From Cepaea nemoralis (taxonomy: Eukaryota; Mollusca; Gastropoda; Stylommatophora; Helicidae): 64,000 nt of DNA. Below, in pieces: positions 19,535 through 31,446 of the stretch. The stretch is from the NCBI GenBank assembly GCA_014155875.1, contig JACEFZ010013563.1:124001-188000 (forward strand), written 5' to 3'. Positions within the stretch are counted from its first letter, which is position 1, and every line of letters begins with the position of its first letter. Below the pieces are notes generated by a model. The model searched no databases and was not told the origin of the DNA. It saw nothing but the letters and a program-made list of their open reading frames with translations. Both the position numbers and the translations under genes were made by a program.

Positions 19535-20977
19535 GTGGCTGGTATTTCATTTGCATTTTCCATCATGTCTTCATTAAATGATTTTATCGAGATGGGTTTA
19601 AAGTTAAAGTTAACAGGTGACGATTTGACAAAGTGGAGTGAAACTAAATACTCTGAACACCTTCGTGAGAAAGCTAATGAACGCAATGAAAGAGCGGCTG
19701 AAAGAGCTGCCAAGCAAGCCGAGTTAGATATCGAACTGAAGAAGGCGGAGATAACAGCTCAAAGTAAGCGAGAAGAACTAGAAGTACAATTAAAAATCAA
19801 ACAACTTGATACTGAGACTGCCATAAACAAAGAGTCTAAGAAATCTGAGAGACTGGAGAAAGAAAACCAGTACAAGAAATATCAAGGTATCGTACGAAAT
19901 TATACCTCGGGTGACTGCATTGCAGCCTTCACCCAAGATTTTGAGACTTTAATGGACCATTACCAGGTTCCACTGTCTGAATGGAATATTATTTATATGA
20001 GAAGTTTATCAGGGGAGCCTCTAAAGGTCATAGAGACTATCCACAAAGACCTCAGAAAAGATTACCATTATCTAAAATCAAAGATTGTGGCACATTTTAT
20101 GTTAGATGAGGCAGGTTACAGAGAACAATTCAGCAAGTTGAGCCCCAAACCGACTCAAACGTTCTCTGACTACCTCTGCTTAGTCCGAGATATATTTACC
20201 AAATGGACTTCAGCAGCTAAAATTGATAAAAATTATCAAAAGTTAGAAGATCTTATCATCAGAGATAAAGTCATTTCATCCATTCCATCAGCATTTTCAA
20301 AATTTTTGCAAGAGAATGAATGCACAAGTGTAGATGAGATTGAGAGACGTGGTTCGGCTTATTACACAGCCAACAAACATTGTTTTGCCAGTGAAGCTAC
20401 TGATACAAACTTTGTAGCATCGGCTAACTATGACAAACCCTATAGTAGGCAAAAACCTTATAAGCCTACATCTGAGAAGTACAATCATTGTAGATATTGT
20501 AAAATTTCACACCACCAAGGTGAGATGTGTGACAAGAACCCCGCATATCTTAAATATCTACAGAACATTGTAAACAGACAAGATAAGGAGCGTAAATCCT
20601 TTAGAAATTTGCGTAAATGTTTCCTCTGTAAGGCGTACGGACATTATCGCCATGATTGTAAAGGTAGGCAAATGACCAAGAAAGCAAATGCCGCCTTATT
20701 TGATAGTTCATCATCAGATGAAGAACAATCAGAGAAACACCCTGTGAACTCAGCACAGGCTTTTGATATGTTTAACGCAAATAAATGTACTGTTTGTAAT
20801 ACCTTTTATGAAGATGACATTTTAACATGCGGCCACTCCATTCCTATTGCCAATGAAGAAGCTAATTTGGTAGTAGATTCCAAAGGCAGAATAAACATCC
20901 GTCAGGGATATGTGAATGGCAAGCCTGCTACAGTCCTTCGGGACACGGGAAGTTCACTTATTGGACTAAAGCTCTAA
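19535..20977 (+). CDS. Gag-like polyprotein with truncated protease, copy B
   Basis: 480 aa, the same length as copy A and ending at the same stop after DTGSS. Visible replacements: E30D, P170H, M185V and L206P. Both zinc knuckles and the coiled coil are unchanged. Retention of a full-length frame in both copies, with the same premature protease end, suggests that this truncated Gag is the ancestral product of a non-autonomous family and not independent decay. No pol follows. Confidence 0.85.
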   Translation: MAGISFAFSIMSSLNDFIEMGLKLKLTGDDLTKWSETKYSEHLREKANERNERAAERAAKQAELDIELKKAEITAQSKREELEVQLKIKQLDTETAINKESKKSERLEKENQYKKYQGIVRNYTSGDCIAAFTQDFETLMDHYQVPLSEWNIIYMRSLSGEPLKVIETIHKDLRKDYHYLKSKIVAHFMLDEAGYREQFSKLSPKPTQTFSDYLCLVRDIFTKWTSAAKIDKNYQKLEDLIIRDKVISSIPSAFSKFLQENECTSVDEIERRGSAYYTANKHCFASEATDTNFVASANYDKPYSRQKPYKPTSEKYNHCRYCKISHHQGEMCDKNPAYLKYLQNIVNRQDKERKSFRNLRKCFLCKAYGHYRHDCKGRQMTKKANAALFDSSSSDEEQSEKHPVNSAQAFDMFNANKCTVCNTFYEDDILTCGHSIPIANEEANLVVDSKGRINIRQGYVNGKPATVLRDTGSSLIGLKL

Positions 20978-22004
20978 ACTTACCGCAAGCGAACTATCCA
21001 ATTTATCAGTGGTATCTGCGTTTTTTTTTCAGTGAAACAACCAACGCATGAACGATCAGAACATTGTACATTCCGTATTACTACATCAGACCGGAACAAG
21101 TGTGTTCTAAAAATTTCAACATCAGCTGTTCGTGTGTACTTCCGGATGATTTAGAAATTTAGTTCAAAATTAGCAGACGACAAACAAAAGCTTAAAAAGT
21201 TATGACGCTTCTACAATATTTAGGAATCAACAATTTTGAATACACGAATTGTGTATTAATATTTTTCATTCAGTGTAATCTTAGAATCATATCTTGATTA
21301 ATTTATTTATACTATCGACATTTTTTCGCTAGTATGGAAAAACATTAAGCTATGACGCTGAGAAATAGAAGAATTATTGTAAGATATTATATTCCATAAA
21401 TTTTGAAATTATGTCCATTTCATTTAATTGTTATTACATTATTACACCAAGGGCGGTAAATTGAAATGTATACGATTATGTGTTGTATATAAATAGCCAT
21501 GTTGTTGTCAGATTGTTACCACGCCAAGAAACCATCTACTGGGCATGGTATAGTGTTACCGACATTGCAGACCGACACAAGAACTCCTGGCCAAATGAGG
21601 TCAGGGTTTGACCGTTGAATGCGGCTTATATAAAGCCGTATTACGGTCTTGCCAGATGTTTTTTGTTTCAAAAAGCATATTAGTACTTTTTTTTTAGAGG
21701 CTGCGAGGTAGTTGCTTGGGAAGCTGTTACTACCGATCTGACTGGGTCAATAATGCAATTAAGGTAATCATCCATCGAGAGGATGAAACTTGACAAGTGT
21801 TAAAGGTTGAACACCACATGTCTTGAAAATACAACTTCCATTTCTTATGTGTTTCTATGCCAAGATGTGTATTCTTATGGTTTTCTATACCAATGTATAT
21901 AACAACTGAAGGGTCGACTCTGACAAGGTTAAAAGATTAACCCGGTATGTATATATAGTATACATGAAAGATGACATCTTTCATGAAGAAGCCCCGGGGG
22001 AGCA

Positions 22005-22526
22005 TGTCAGAGTCTAAAGTGTTGCAGAGATGCAGGGACATCGTTACGCCCGCAAAGCGAATAGTCCCTAGCCGGGATGCCGTAACTTCGTTATGCCCGC
22101 CAGGCGAGTATTAGTTACTTGCCTGCGAGGTTGCTGGCTGACGAGACAGCCAGCGGTCAGGCAAGGACAAAGCAAGACGCACGCAGGCCTCGTGAAGCCA
22201 CTTCAGGTGGGAAGGCGCATTGCGAGAAATAGCCAGACAGCTCTGGGACTCGGACTCGACAGGACGCAAGAGAGAGAGAGAAAGGCTTTGTGTAGTTCTG
22301 TGCCCGAAAGTCGAGTGCTTGTCCATCTTGCGCGATAGACTGTGAGTTGTGGTTTGTTTGTAAGTGTATTAATGTATAACTTGTGTGTTGTAATGGTAAT
22401 CACATTGCATGTGATCTGTAAATAAATCCATTGAACGTCGTGTCGTTGAGTCTCAAGTCAAATCACGTTGTACTTGTACTGTTTCACATGTGTTAGGTAT
22501 AACGAGCCAGGTTTAAGACCCTGACA
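22005..22526 (+). repeat. LTR 3 of Gag-only element
   Basis: 522 bp. The 3' end reads GACCCTGACA, one mismatch from the GACTCTGACA of the other copies. Followed by GTAC (22527-22530), matching the GTAC before LTR 1. Confidence 0.88.
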
Positions 22527-22530
22527 GTAC

Positions 22531-23439
22531 ACCAATAAGCCAGACATAGGACAACGGATACTCACGCAATCTTCAGTCCGGTATGACATCATACTGATGT
22601 TGGACAACAGGATGTCTTCATCCAACATACAGGACTTCATGTTGATTTCACACCCAACAAACGCAAGCAAGCAGCAAGCAAGCACTACATTTATGGATTC
22701 CAAGGGAGCACTACCAATTTTAGCAACTTCACAAGCCTGGTACTGTAGTTTGCTCTATTACTGAATCTGGGGCTGCGGCGAAATCGACACCAGCTTTTAT
22801 TGTTAAAATTCGGTGAAACTGCGCTAAAGCTGTGAAAATGTAAACAATATAAAATGACACAAAAGTAGTGCAGCTTTACATAACAGAATTACGACACATA
22901 CAGGACGAAAAGAACAAAAAGATGAAGAAAAAAAAAGAAAGCAATGACGAGAAAATGAAAATTGGAAAAAATATTCATACTTACCTCAGAATTCCGAGCT
23001 GTGTATAACCCCGAATATGACAGATGTCTTCTTTTTATACCCAACCGAGGGAGAGGATGTAGGATGATGAAGGAGGGTGGGTTTAACGGTTCAGTGAGCA
23101 CATTGAAAGAAGGGGGGAGACAGGAAGGTAGGACGGCAACCTGTGATAGTAGTCTGAGAATGGTATCTGAGCAATCCCAGTGGATGCACTAACAAAGCAT
23201 GAGTGGGTGCCAGTGAATGGGTTGGCCCTGGTGGACGAATATTGAAGAGCAATGTAGTGTGCACCCAAGTATGATGGTAATACTAACCAAACTCACATTA
23301 TGCACTCCTTTATGTTATTGTGAGGCGAGTCCTAAAGTCTGGGTGGAATAATATGCGTGAGCGCACATACATACATCTACATCGCTCAACAGTCATTCAT
23401 ACAATAGTGTACATGGACATGTGCAATGTATATATGAGA
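22531..23439. other. Unassigned region
   Basis: No convincing coding sequence or recognisable element. An A-rich stretch lies near 22910-22970. Confidence 0.4.
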
Positions 23440-23459
23440 AAAGAGAGAAGGAGAGAGAG

Positions 23460-23547
<88 letters not shown>

Positions 23548-23601
23548 GTATAGTTACTGCGATATGCCACATGAGGTTTGAGGACACATGATATGGCAAA
23601 T

Positions 23602-23676
<75 letters not shown>

Positions 23677-23897
23677 TACCACATAGGGTATGCGGATTAG
23701 GTAAATACGAGGCTTCACTCATACTGTTCCCAATGAAATAGAGTTAGTAAGGTTGATTGTTATAACACGTATTTTATGATCACATCACCCAATTCTTGTG
23801 TTATTTAGGGTTGTGTAAGATCCAATCACCGGTACAATCATCTTGGTAGGCACAAAGAAGCAAAATTATTATGAGAGAGAGACAATGAGAGAGAGAG

Positions 23898-23941
<44 letters not shown>

Positions 23942-23999
23942 GTTGGTATAGTTACTGCGATATGCCACATGAGGTTTGCGGACATATGATATGGCAATT

Positions 24000-24044
<45 letters not shown>

Positions 24045-24460
24045 TCCCACATAGTGTATGCGGATAGGTAAATACGAGGCTTCAAGGTTGATTGTTATAC
24101 AACGTATTTTATGATCATATCACCCAATGCTTGTGTTATTTGGGGTTGTATAAGATCCAACCACCTGTAATACACATGATGTTGGTAGGCACAAAGAAGC
24201 AAGATTATTATGAGAGAGAGAGAATGAGAGAGAAAGAGAGAGAGATATGTGCCACATAGGGTATGCGGATTAGGTAAATACGAGGCTTCACTCATATTGT
24301 TCCCTTTGAAATAGAGTTAGTAAGGTTGATTTTTATACAACGTATTTTATGATCACATCACCCAATGCTTGTGTTATTTAGGGTTGTATAAGATTCAATC
24401 ACCGGTAATACACATGATGTTGGTAGGCACAAAGAAGCAAGATTATTATGAGAGAGAGAC

Positions 24461-24524
<64 letters not shown>

Positions 24525-24574
24525 AGTTACTGCGATATGCCACATGAGGTTTGCGGACACATGATATGGCAATT

Positions 24575-24661
<87 letters not shown>

Positions 24662-24884
24662 TGCCACATAGGGTATGCGGATTAGGTAAATACGAGGCTT
24701 CACTCATACTGTTCCCTATGAAATAGAGTCAGTAAGGTTGATTGTTATACAACGTATTTTATGATCACATCACCCAATGCTTGTGTTATTTGGGGTTGTA
24801 TAAGATCCAACCACCGGTAATACACATGATGTTGGTAGGCACAAAGAAGCAAGATTATTATGAGAGAGAGACAATGAGATAGAA

Positions 24885-24972
<88 letters not shown>
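23440..24972. repeat. GA-rich satellite array
   Basis: About five repeats of a composite unit: (AG)n of 40-100 bp, a block with ACTGCGATATGCCACATGA, another (AG)n, a block with CCACATAG.GTATGCGGAT, then a ~180-bp spacer containing ATACAACGTATTTTATGATC and GTTGGTAGGCACAAAGAAGC. Spacer starts lie near 23690, 24057, 24262 and 24677. AG tract lengths vary and one unit lacks the first block. Open frames inside are repeat artefacts. Confidence 0.85.
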
Positions 24973-25189
24973 TGGTATAGATTTATTGTTAGTGCCTTAA
25001 CTGGTCCAGGAGGTGTGCCTTCTGGGAGAATCATCAACCTACAATGTTCGAGGTTCCCACTAGGTGGTACTTTCACCTGTCAACAGAAGAGCAGAAAGCC
25101 GTGTATGACAAGTTACACGGAAAATGTTATCTTTTCCATGCCTAGGCATAAACATATCACTAAGAGCATCTATAGTCAGGTCTTAGTCA

Positions 25190-25683
25190 GATATGACTGA
25201 GCTACCGTATAACAGTAGACGGTACTACCTGGTTTCTGTTAGCGCCGAACGTTGGGCGGCGCTTACCAAACCCGACACCCCACATTGTGCCAACGGCTTC
25301 GGGCGGAAGAGCGCAATTGGGAGGGTACAAGCCTTACCCTGGTGCGAGGAAATGCAAGCTAAAGACAAAATTGTCATGGCAGGGCAGACCAGGTCCTAAG
25401 CCTTGGTTGGCGACTGGTCTAGGATCGAAGCTCCGACAGGCGGACAGTTAGAGCATTGCTTTGCTGATCCGGCAGCTTCTGCAGCTTGTCTTGTTCCAGA
25501 TGTAGGGGTGTTACCTTTCCTCTGGAGTGAACTAGGCAGGCCGAGAGAGGGATCATGCTGCATGGGCAACACATGATCTCTATATTTTAGCCCAGGCTTT
25601 GTGCTATGGAGAGGCAATAACTCCATCCCTGGTCTTAACTGGTCTCGGAATCAAAGCGAGAGGCAACTGTTACGGGTTATAAG
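25190..25683. other. Possible LINE leader, unclassified
   Basis: GC-richer than its surroundings, no long ORF. It runs directly into a LINE C-terminal coding piece at 25684 with no endonuclease or palm, so it may be the 5' leader of the same element joined by an internal deletion. That is inference only. Confidence 0.35.
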
Positions 25684-26214
25684 ACAATTTAAACAGCTTT
25701 CATATGCGGTGTCTGCGAAGAATTCTTGGTATTAAGTGGCAAGACAAAATCACAAATACTGAAGTATTGGAAAGATCAGGTTGTGTGACAGTTTATTCCA
25801 TGCTCAGTCTTCGTAGACTTAGATGGATAGGACATCTTAGGAGGATGGATGATGGTAGAATACCAAAGGATATCTTTTTTGGTGAATTACAGATGGGTAA
25901 GAGATCTCAGGGTCGGCCTCTACTACGATACAAAGATGTGTGTAAGCGGGACATGATTGATACAGGCATTGATAATGCACATTGGGAGCAAGTCGCCGCT
26001 GAAAGTGTTGCATGGAGGGCAAATATCAGAAATGGAATAAAGTCAAAGGAGAAAATTATTGCAGAAAAGTCACACACCAAGCGTTTGAGACGTAAGATGG
26101 TGCATGATGGTGGAAATGACCACGTGTTCACATGCACCCACTGTGAACGGACATTTACAGCGCAAATTGGCCTTATCAGTCACACTCGCTACCGCCATAG
26201 TTAAAAGTTATTAT
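25684..26214 (+). pseudogene. LINE RT C-terminus with C2H2-like finger
   Basis: The open frame starting with MRCLRRILGIKWQDKITNTE (ATG at 25704) matches the C-terminal third of a LINE ORF2. Downstream are LRRLRWIGHLRRMDDGRIPKD, then GRPLLRYKDVCKRDM, then a terminal zinc-finger-like CTHCERTF...GLISHTRYRH before TAA. RT catalytic motifs are missing, so this is a fragment. A related piece lies at 61640-62220. The element's 3' UTR probably runs to about 26294. Confidence 0.8.
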
Positions 26215-26294
26215 GCCTTTTTAGAGCACAAACTATCGTCTGTCAAGACGGCAAGGTGCCAATGAAGAGCATCTAGAGAAAGGAAGAGACAGGC

Positions 26295-26626
26295 TGACCA
26301 TTCACTGATTGCCTGTCGCGATTACTCCTGAAGGAGTTAAAAATACTGTTGCACAGTGTTACAGGGGGTGACAAGGCTGACCATTCACTGATTGCCTGTC
26401 GCGATTACTCCTGAAGGAGTTAAAAATACTGTTGCACAGTGTTACAGGGGGTGACAAGGCTGACCATTCACTGATTGCCTGTCGCGATTACTCCTGAAGG
26501 AGTTAAAAATACTGTTGCACAGTGTTACAGGGGGTGACAAGGCTGACCATTCACTGATTGCCTGTCGCGATTACTCCTGAAGGAGTTAAAAATACTGTTG
26601 CACAGTGTTACAGGGGGTGACAAGGC
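26295..26626. repeat. Perfect 83-bp tandem repeat, 4 copies
   Basis: Units start at 26295, 26378, 26461 and 26544 and look identical by eye (unit starts TGACCATTCACTGATTGCC and ends GGGGGTGACAAGGC). A partial fifth begins at 26627 (TGAG). The array follows the 3' end of the LINE fragment. Perfect identity implies recent expansion. Confidence 0.95.
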
Positions 26627-26744
26627 TGAGGTCTTCAAGCTGAACAATAGGGTTGGCAAGTGGGGTGCACTCTGCAACCCAAAAAAGGAAGCGCCCCATT
26701 ACATACGAATCTACACACCTGGGGTTACTAATAATAATCACAGA
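26627..26744 (+). pseudogene. Short LINE RT fragment
   Basis: Encodes IRIYTPGVTN, closely matching YIRIYTPEVTDK of the minus-strand LINE at 30907-31443, just upstream of the usual IFNSCV..LTYGCESW signature, which is absent here. Flanks are unrelated. Confidence 0.5.
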
Positions 26745-29700
26745 GTATTGACTATGATGTCAGGGAGAAGGGCGGCAATTGCCCTACGTGTGGTCAAACT
26801 AACAACTGGGCACATACATGTCCTAGCAGACGACCAACGATAACACCAACAGCAGCAATTGCTGTACACAGTCAAGACAATTTCCCGCCTCTAGTGCGAG
26901 AAACTCCTCCACAGAAACGAACAGAACTGACACAAACTGTCAATAGTCAAATCAACACACTAGAAGACGGGAACACACACGAAAACAACACATAAGAAAA
27001 CAATCCCAAAAAAATTGAAGACTGGCGGTTTTGACATCGTCAGCAATCCACACACAAAAAAAGAGAGAGAGAAAGGACAGACAGAAGACTAATGCAATCA
27101 CTAGACAGTTTAGACCTGCGGTTCTCAACCGGTGGTGAATTCACCCCCCCCCCCCCCCCCCGGCGGGGGAGGGGGGGGGGGAGATTAAGATTATTTCAAG
27201 ATCGCATTAATGCAAGAACCGATTACTTTATATCCTTGTTACTTACATACTTTACGGTGCTGTACTTCTCGCCCTTCTGAAATTCATTTTATAACGTAAA
27301 TAGACCTGCAAATCACTTTTTATATAGACGTCTAGACTTGTTCTACTGTAGTATGTGTTATTAAAGCTTCCTTTTTTACGTATACTGTGAAGGGGCTGGG
27401 GGATGGGGGAATTTATAGGGGGGAAATACGAAGGGGAGGGGGTGTGATATTCTTAACAAATGGTGAAGGGGTGCATTGGCCAAAAACGTTTGAGAACCAC
27501 TGATTTAGACACTGTCAACTAGAACCATACCGAAAATAAAAAGAATGTAAAAACCAAAGAAATTACCGAACATCACAAGACAAGGGAAAATGAACAAGCA
27601 GAACAAGAAGAAAAACAAGTACTAGACGAATAGGACATATACAGCATACCAGACACCCTCTTCGTAGACACCGACACAATTGAAGAGAACGAAGATCAAG
27701 AAGATCCACTTGCATAAACATCTGTAATTGCGAAACTTGCTAGCCTTGACGTGACCTTCGTGGGAAAACAACTTGCTGTGCGAATTTACCTAGTAATTAT
27801 AACTCATTTATTTGTTTTACTCAAATTACTATGACTAGTGATATAATAATTGTTACTTTAAATATGTGTGGTATACGTACAAAATTACAACACATTATCA
27901 CACTCATTCACAAACACAAACCAGACTTTATACTATTACAATTAACAAACATATATTCAAATACTTTCGCACACAGAAATCACCACACACCTTCCGTACT
28001 ATCATCGCCATCAACGCCATTAGAAAAACACATAAGTAATAAAAACATTACATCATTTTATTAAAAACGATCTAATAATTGACAGTCTGTCTGGGTTTCG
28101 ACCTAAATATTCTTATCATAGTGCTCTAACAAAAATGATCGATAACTGGCATTTTAACATCACCAATGGCAACATTTGTGGAGCTGTGTTTGTAGACTTT
28201 AAAAAGCTTTTGATATGGTAGATCACGATATTTTAATTAGTAAAATGAAACATCTGAAGATTAGTGCCAATATGGTGAACCTGATTACGTCATTTTTATC
28301 CGACAGACAACAAGTCGTGTCCTTCAACAACCGCCGATCAAGACCCACACAGCTTAATATTGGTGTGCCTCGGGGCTCAATACTAGGTCCGCTGCTTTTT
28401 TGGAGATTATGTTAACGATCTTCCTTTATATCTCAATACTACGTGTGATCTATTTGCAGACGATTGTATCACATATCCTAGTCAAGAGGACCGTAGTGAA
28501 TTAGAAAGATCTTTATATAAAGAAATTGATTATCTTACTAGATGGAGCAATGAATACCACAGTGCAAATTGACATCGACAAAACCAAATCCATTCTAATA
28601 ACGACCGGACAAACACTTCTGACACTAGCCATAATTGGGACACCGCTTGAACTCGGCATGGTCACGTTACATATAGTTAATATAAATGAACATAAAACAT
28701 TAGGTCTTTGACCTTATTGACAGATATTTAAATTGGAGCTCTCATGTCCATGCCCTTACCAAGAAAATAGCACAAAATGTTTACCGACTTGCTAGCATTC
28801 AGCACTTTCTGGACGAAAGCACACGAAAAATATTCTATACAGCATATGTCCAATCACATCTCGATTATTGTTCCACAGTCTGGGGTGGCTGCTCTAAGTC
28901 CAATATGAAACGACTTTGTTCTCTTCAAGAGCGGGCTATACGTCTAGTTTGTGGCACAAAGCATGTTGAAAGTACTAATGTATATATTCATCTAAGGCTT
29001 CTACCACTTCGAAAGCATTTCCTTTTTAACAATGCGCAAATTAGTGAATACACAAAACCGCACAGTTTCTTCAACTGATTCAATCTCCTGCAATGAACAG
29101 CAAGCGCTTAAATTTATTATATGTTCCAAAACCTAGGTTGGACTTATACAAAAGATGCTTTGCGTATTCGAGTGGTCACTTATGGAATGACCTTCCATCA
29201 GATCTGAACATTTTGAGAATGAGAAGTCCCTGCACATTCAACCGAACATTATGTGGTGTGTTGCAGGTGTGTATATTCTGTCTAATATGGCTGATGTGTT
29301 GTGTCATATTGTTGTGTGTTATTGCAATGTTATCATCGTGTCTGTATGTGAAAGCGTGTGTTAAATTGTACGTGTCTATGGTATTCTGCAGCATATCTGT
29401 TTGGTTAATTCCATTCCTTTCACCTATCCTCTAATTGTGTCTTTATTCCTGCCTTCCTCCCTCTATAATATCTACATCTGTTAGTACAAAATTGAAATCC
29501 CTGCAAGGACAACACGTGGTCCTCTGTATCTTTGTGTGAGCAGGGTGTTTAATTCATGTTTAAACATTGTTTGATGATTGTAAGTTGGTGGAGCATGTAT
29601 GTTCGCTATGGTGTATGTATGTATAGTATTTTCTACCTGTATTATGCACTGTGTGTGTTCTAATAATATCCCACCTGTCTTATGCTTGCAGTATAGCTGA

Positions 29701-29775
29701 ACCTGACCCGATTTTGTGTATGCCTAAAATAAAGCATGAGAGTCTAGGGCCTACTTGTTTGGTGATTTGTTGTGC
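26745..29775 (+). pseudogene. L2/CR1-like LINE, internally deleted, copy 1
   Basis: Order on the plus strand: ORF1 C-terminal part with a Cys/His cluster (CPTCGQTNNWAHTC, about 26787-26828); a hAT MITE; the ORF1 tail (to about 27715); the start of an endonuclease ORF at 27831 (MTSDIIIVTLNMCGIRT); then a jump into RT. The RT shows AFDMVDHDILISKMK (about 28207), IGVPRGSILGPLLF (about 28360), LFADDC (28452), LDYCSTVWGG and a CR1/L2-type C-terminus to about 29240. The 3' UTR ends near 29775 with AATAAAGCATGAG. Stops and frameshifts are frequent, and most of the endonuclease is deleted. Confidence 0.8.
27116..27502. mobile_element. hAT-type MITE, copy 2
   Basis: 387 bp, same family as 2424-2826, with shared internal segments TTATTTCAAGATCGC and TTCATTTTATAACGTAA. 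Ends are CTGCGGTTCTCAACC and GAGAACCACTG. The 8-bp flanks GTTTAGAC (27108-27115) and ATTTAGAC (27503-27510) match at 7 of 8. The related minus-strand LINE at 29985-30905 lacks the MITE at this position, giving a paralogous empty site. Confidence 0.88.
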
Positions 29776-29984
29776 AAATGGTTTTGAATATATGTTTGTT
29801 AATTATGCCGGTTAGGGCAAGAAGAAAATCCTAACCTGCACAGTTCGCGGTGACTGCACTAGCCAGGCGGCTTTAATTCCTTAGGCTCAAAGACCCCCCC
29901 CCCCCCCCCCCATCACACACATACACACACACACCACAACACACACACCTTGCCATACACCGCAAGGTACTATATTGGCAGTAA
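29776..29984. other. Spacer with C-run and (CA)n
   Basis: Contains C18 at about 29894-29911 and an adjacent ACACAC tract. No gene. Confidence 0.5.
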
Positions 29985-30905
29985 ATGACAGTTTTTGACA
30001 GTTTGTTAATTGTAGTAGTGTAAAGTCTGGTTTGTGTTTGCAAATCAGTGTGATGATGTGTTGTAATTGTGTACGTATACCACAAATATTTAAAGTAATA
30101 ATAATTATATCACTAGTCATTGTAATTTGAGTAAAACAAATAAAGAGACATAATTACAAAATAAATTCGTACAGCAAGTTGTTTTCCACGATGGACATGT
30201 CTAGGCTTACAGATGTTTATGCAACTGGATCTTCTTGATCCTCGTTCTTGTCACTTGTATCGGTGTCTACAAAGAGGATGTCTGTATGCTGTATATGTCC
30301 TATTCGTCTTGTACTTGTTTTTCTACTTGTTCTGCTTGTTCATTTACCCTTGTCTTGTGATCTTCGGTAATGCTTTGGTTCTTTCTTTCATAGTTGGTGA
30401 AAGATTATCTGTGACAGTTTATGAACCGTCTAGTGACTGCAGTAGTCTTCTGTCTTCTTTTTTTTTCTCTTATTTGGATTGCTGCCAATGTGAAAACCGC
30501 CAGTCTGCATTATTTTGGATTGTTTTCTTATATGTCGTTTTCTTCTGTGCTCCCGTCTTCCTGTGTGTTGATTTGACTATTAATAATGTGTGTCATTTCT
30601 GTTCTTGTCTGCGGAGCGGTTGATCGCACGAGAGGCGGGTAATCTTCTTGACTTTGTTCACTAATTGCTGCTGCTGGTGTTATCGCTGTGTTGGTTGTGT
30701 ACGAAATGGTATGGGTGCGGGACGTTCAGAAAGCAGTGGCAAACTACTGAACGTACACTTGCCCATGAATCACGAAGAGCCACAAAGTGCTGGGACTGAC
30801 TGTTACGTCCTGTAAAGGACATGCAACTAACTTTTTTTTTTAAATCTTGATCACACTTAGGGCAGTTGGCCTTTCTCCCCGACATTGTAATCAATGAGTT
30901 AGTTA
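29985..30905 (-). pseudogene. L2/CR1-like LINE fragment, copy 2 (ORF1 end and EN start)
   Basis: Minus-strand match to 26745-27950. Its reading order begins at about 30900 with SGRKANCPKCDQ, is interrupted at about 30700-30838 by an unrelated dispersed repeat, resumes with ORF1 tail sequence from about 30690 and reaches the endonuclease start MTSDIIIITLNICGIRT at 30120. It breaks off near 29985. No MITE is present here. Not functional. Confidence 0.75.
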
Positions 30906-30906
30906 G

Positions 30907-31443
30907 TTAGTCTTTCCTCTTGAACCCAAGGCGGCGCCATAGGGCAGAAGTCATGGCTCTCCATGCCTGGCGGTTCTCTGCCACCTGTTGTAGATCTTGG
31001 ATGTTTATTTGGCCGTTGAATGAGCCCTCTCTGATGATGGTTCTACGCAGGGTCTCTCTTGGTCTTCCCCGTTTTCTTTGCCTTACCGGTGTCCATGTGA
31101 TGGCTTGGTTGGGGAGTCTTGTCTTGTCCATTCTGAGTACATAGCCGCTGAAGTTCCAACGGCGTTTTCTTATAAAATTTGATACAGTATCTTGCTTAGT
31201 CTCTTGTCTTATTTGCATATTGGTTCTGAAATCTAACCAGTGGAGGTTTAGTATTCTTCTAAGACATTTGTTCTCAAAGTTGTCTAATTTTTTTTTATCT
31301 ATCAATGATTTCCAACTCTCACATCCATACGTTAGCACTGAAATCACACAAGAGTTGAAGATTTTAAGTTTTGTGTGTTTGTCAGTAACCTCAGGTGTGT
31401 AAATCCGTATGTAAAGGGGCACATCCTTTTTGCGTAATGTATT
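30907..31443 (-). pseudogene. LINE RT C-terminal fragment
   Basis: Open frame of about 171 codons: YIRIYTPEVTDKHTKLKIFN, then LTYGCESW, a LINE C-terminal signature, then KCLRRILNLHWLDFRTN, RKRRWNFSGYVLRMD and RKRGRPRETLRRTI. The 3' tail is TAAC units (GTTA on the plus strand, 30897-30912). 5'-truncated. Confidence 0.8.
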
Positions 31444-31446
31444 GAA

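Larger units (their letters stand above)
14311..22526 (+). mobile_element. Tandem Gag-only LTR element (LTR-int-LTR-int-LTR)
   Basis: Three copies of a ~522-bp LTR enclose two internal regions (14833-18204 and 18726-22004), each with one Gag-like ORF and no RT, RNase H or integrase. LTR ends are TGTCAGAGTC and GACTCTGACA, a 10-bp inverted pair. A 4-bp direct repeat GTAC (14307-14310 and 22527-22530) flanks only the outermost LTRs, so the whole 8.2-kb block behaves as one insertion. The internal regions differ by about 90 bp near 17120-17215 (missing in the second) and a few substitutions. Gag-only LTR elements of this type have been called TR-GAG or non-autonomous LTR elements. Confidence 0.88.

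Noticed and set aside
26295..26626. CRISPR-like array
   Set aside because: Units are contiguous with no unique spacers, and the context is eukaryotic.
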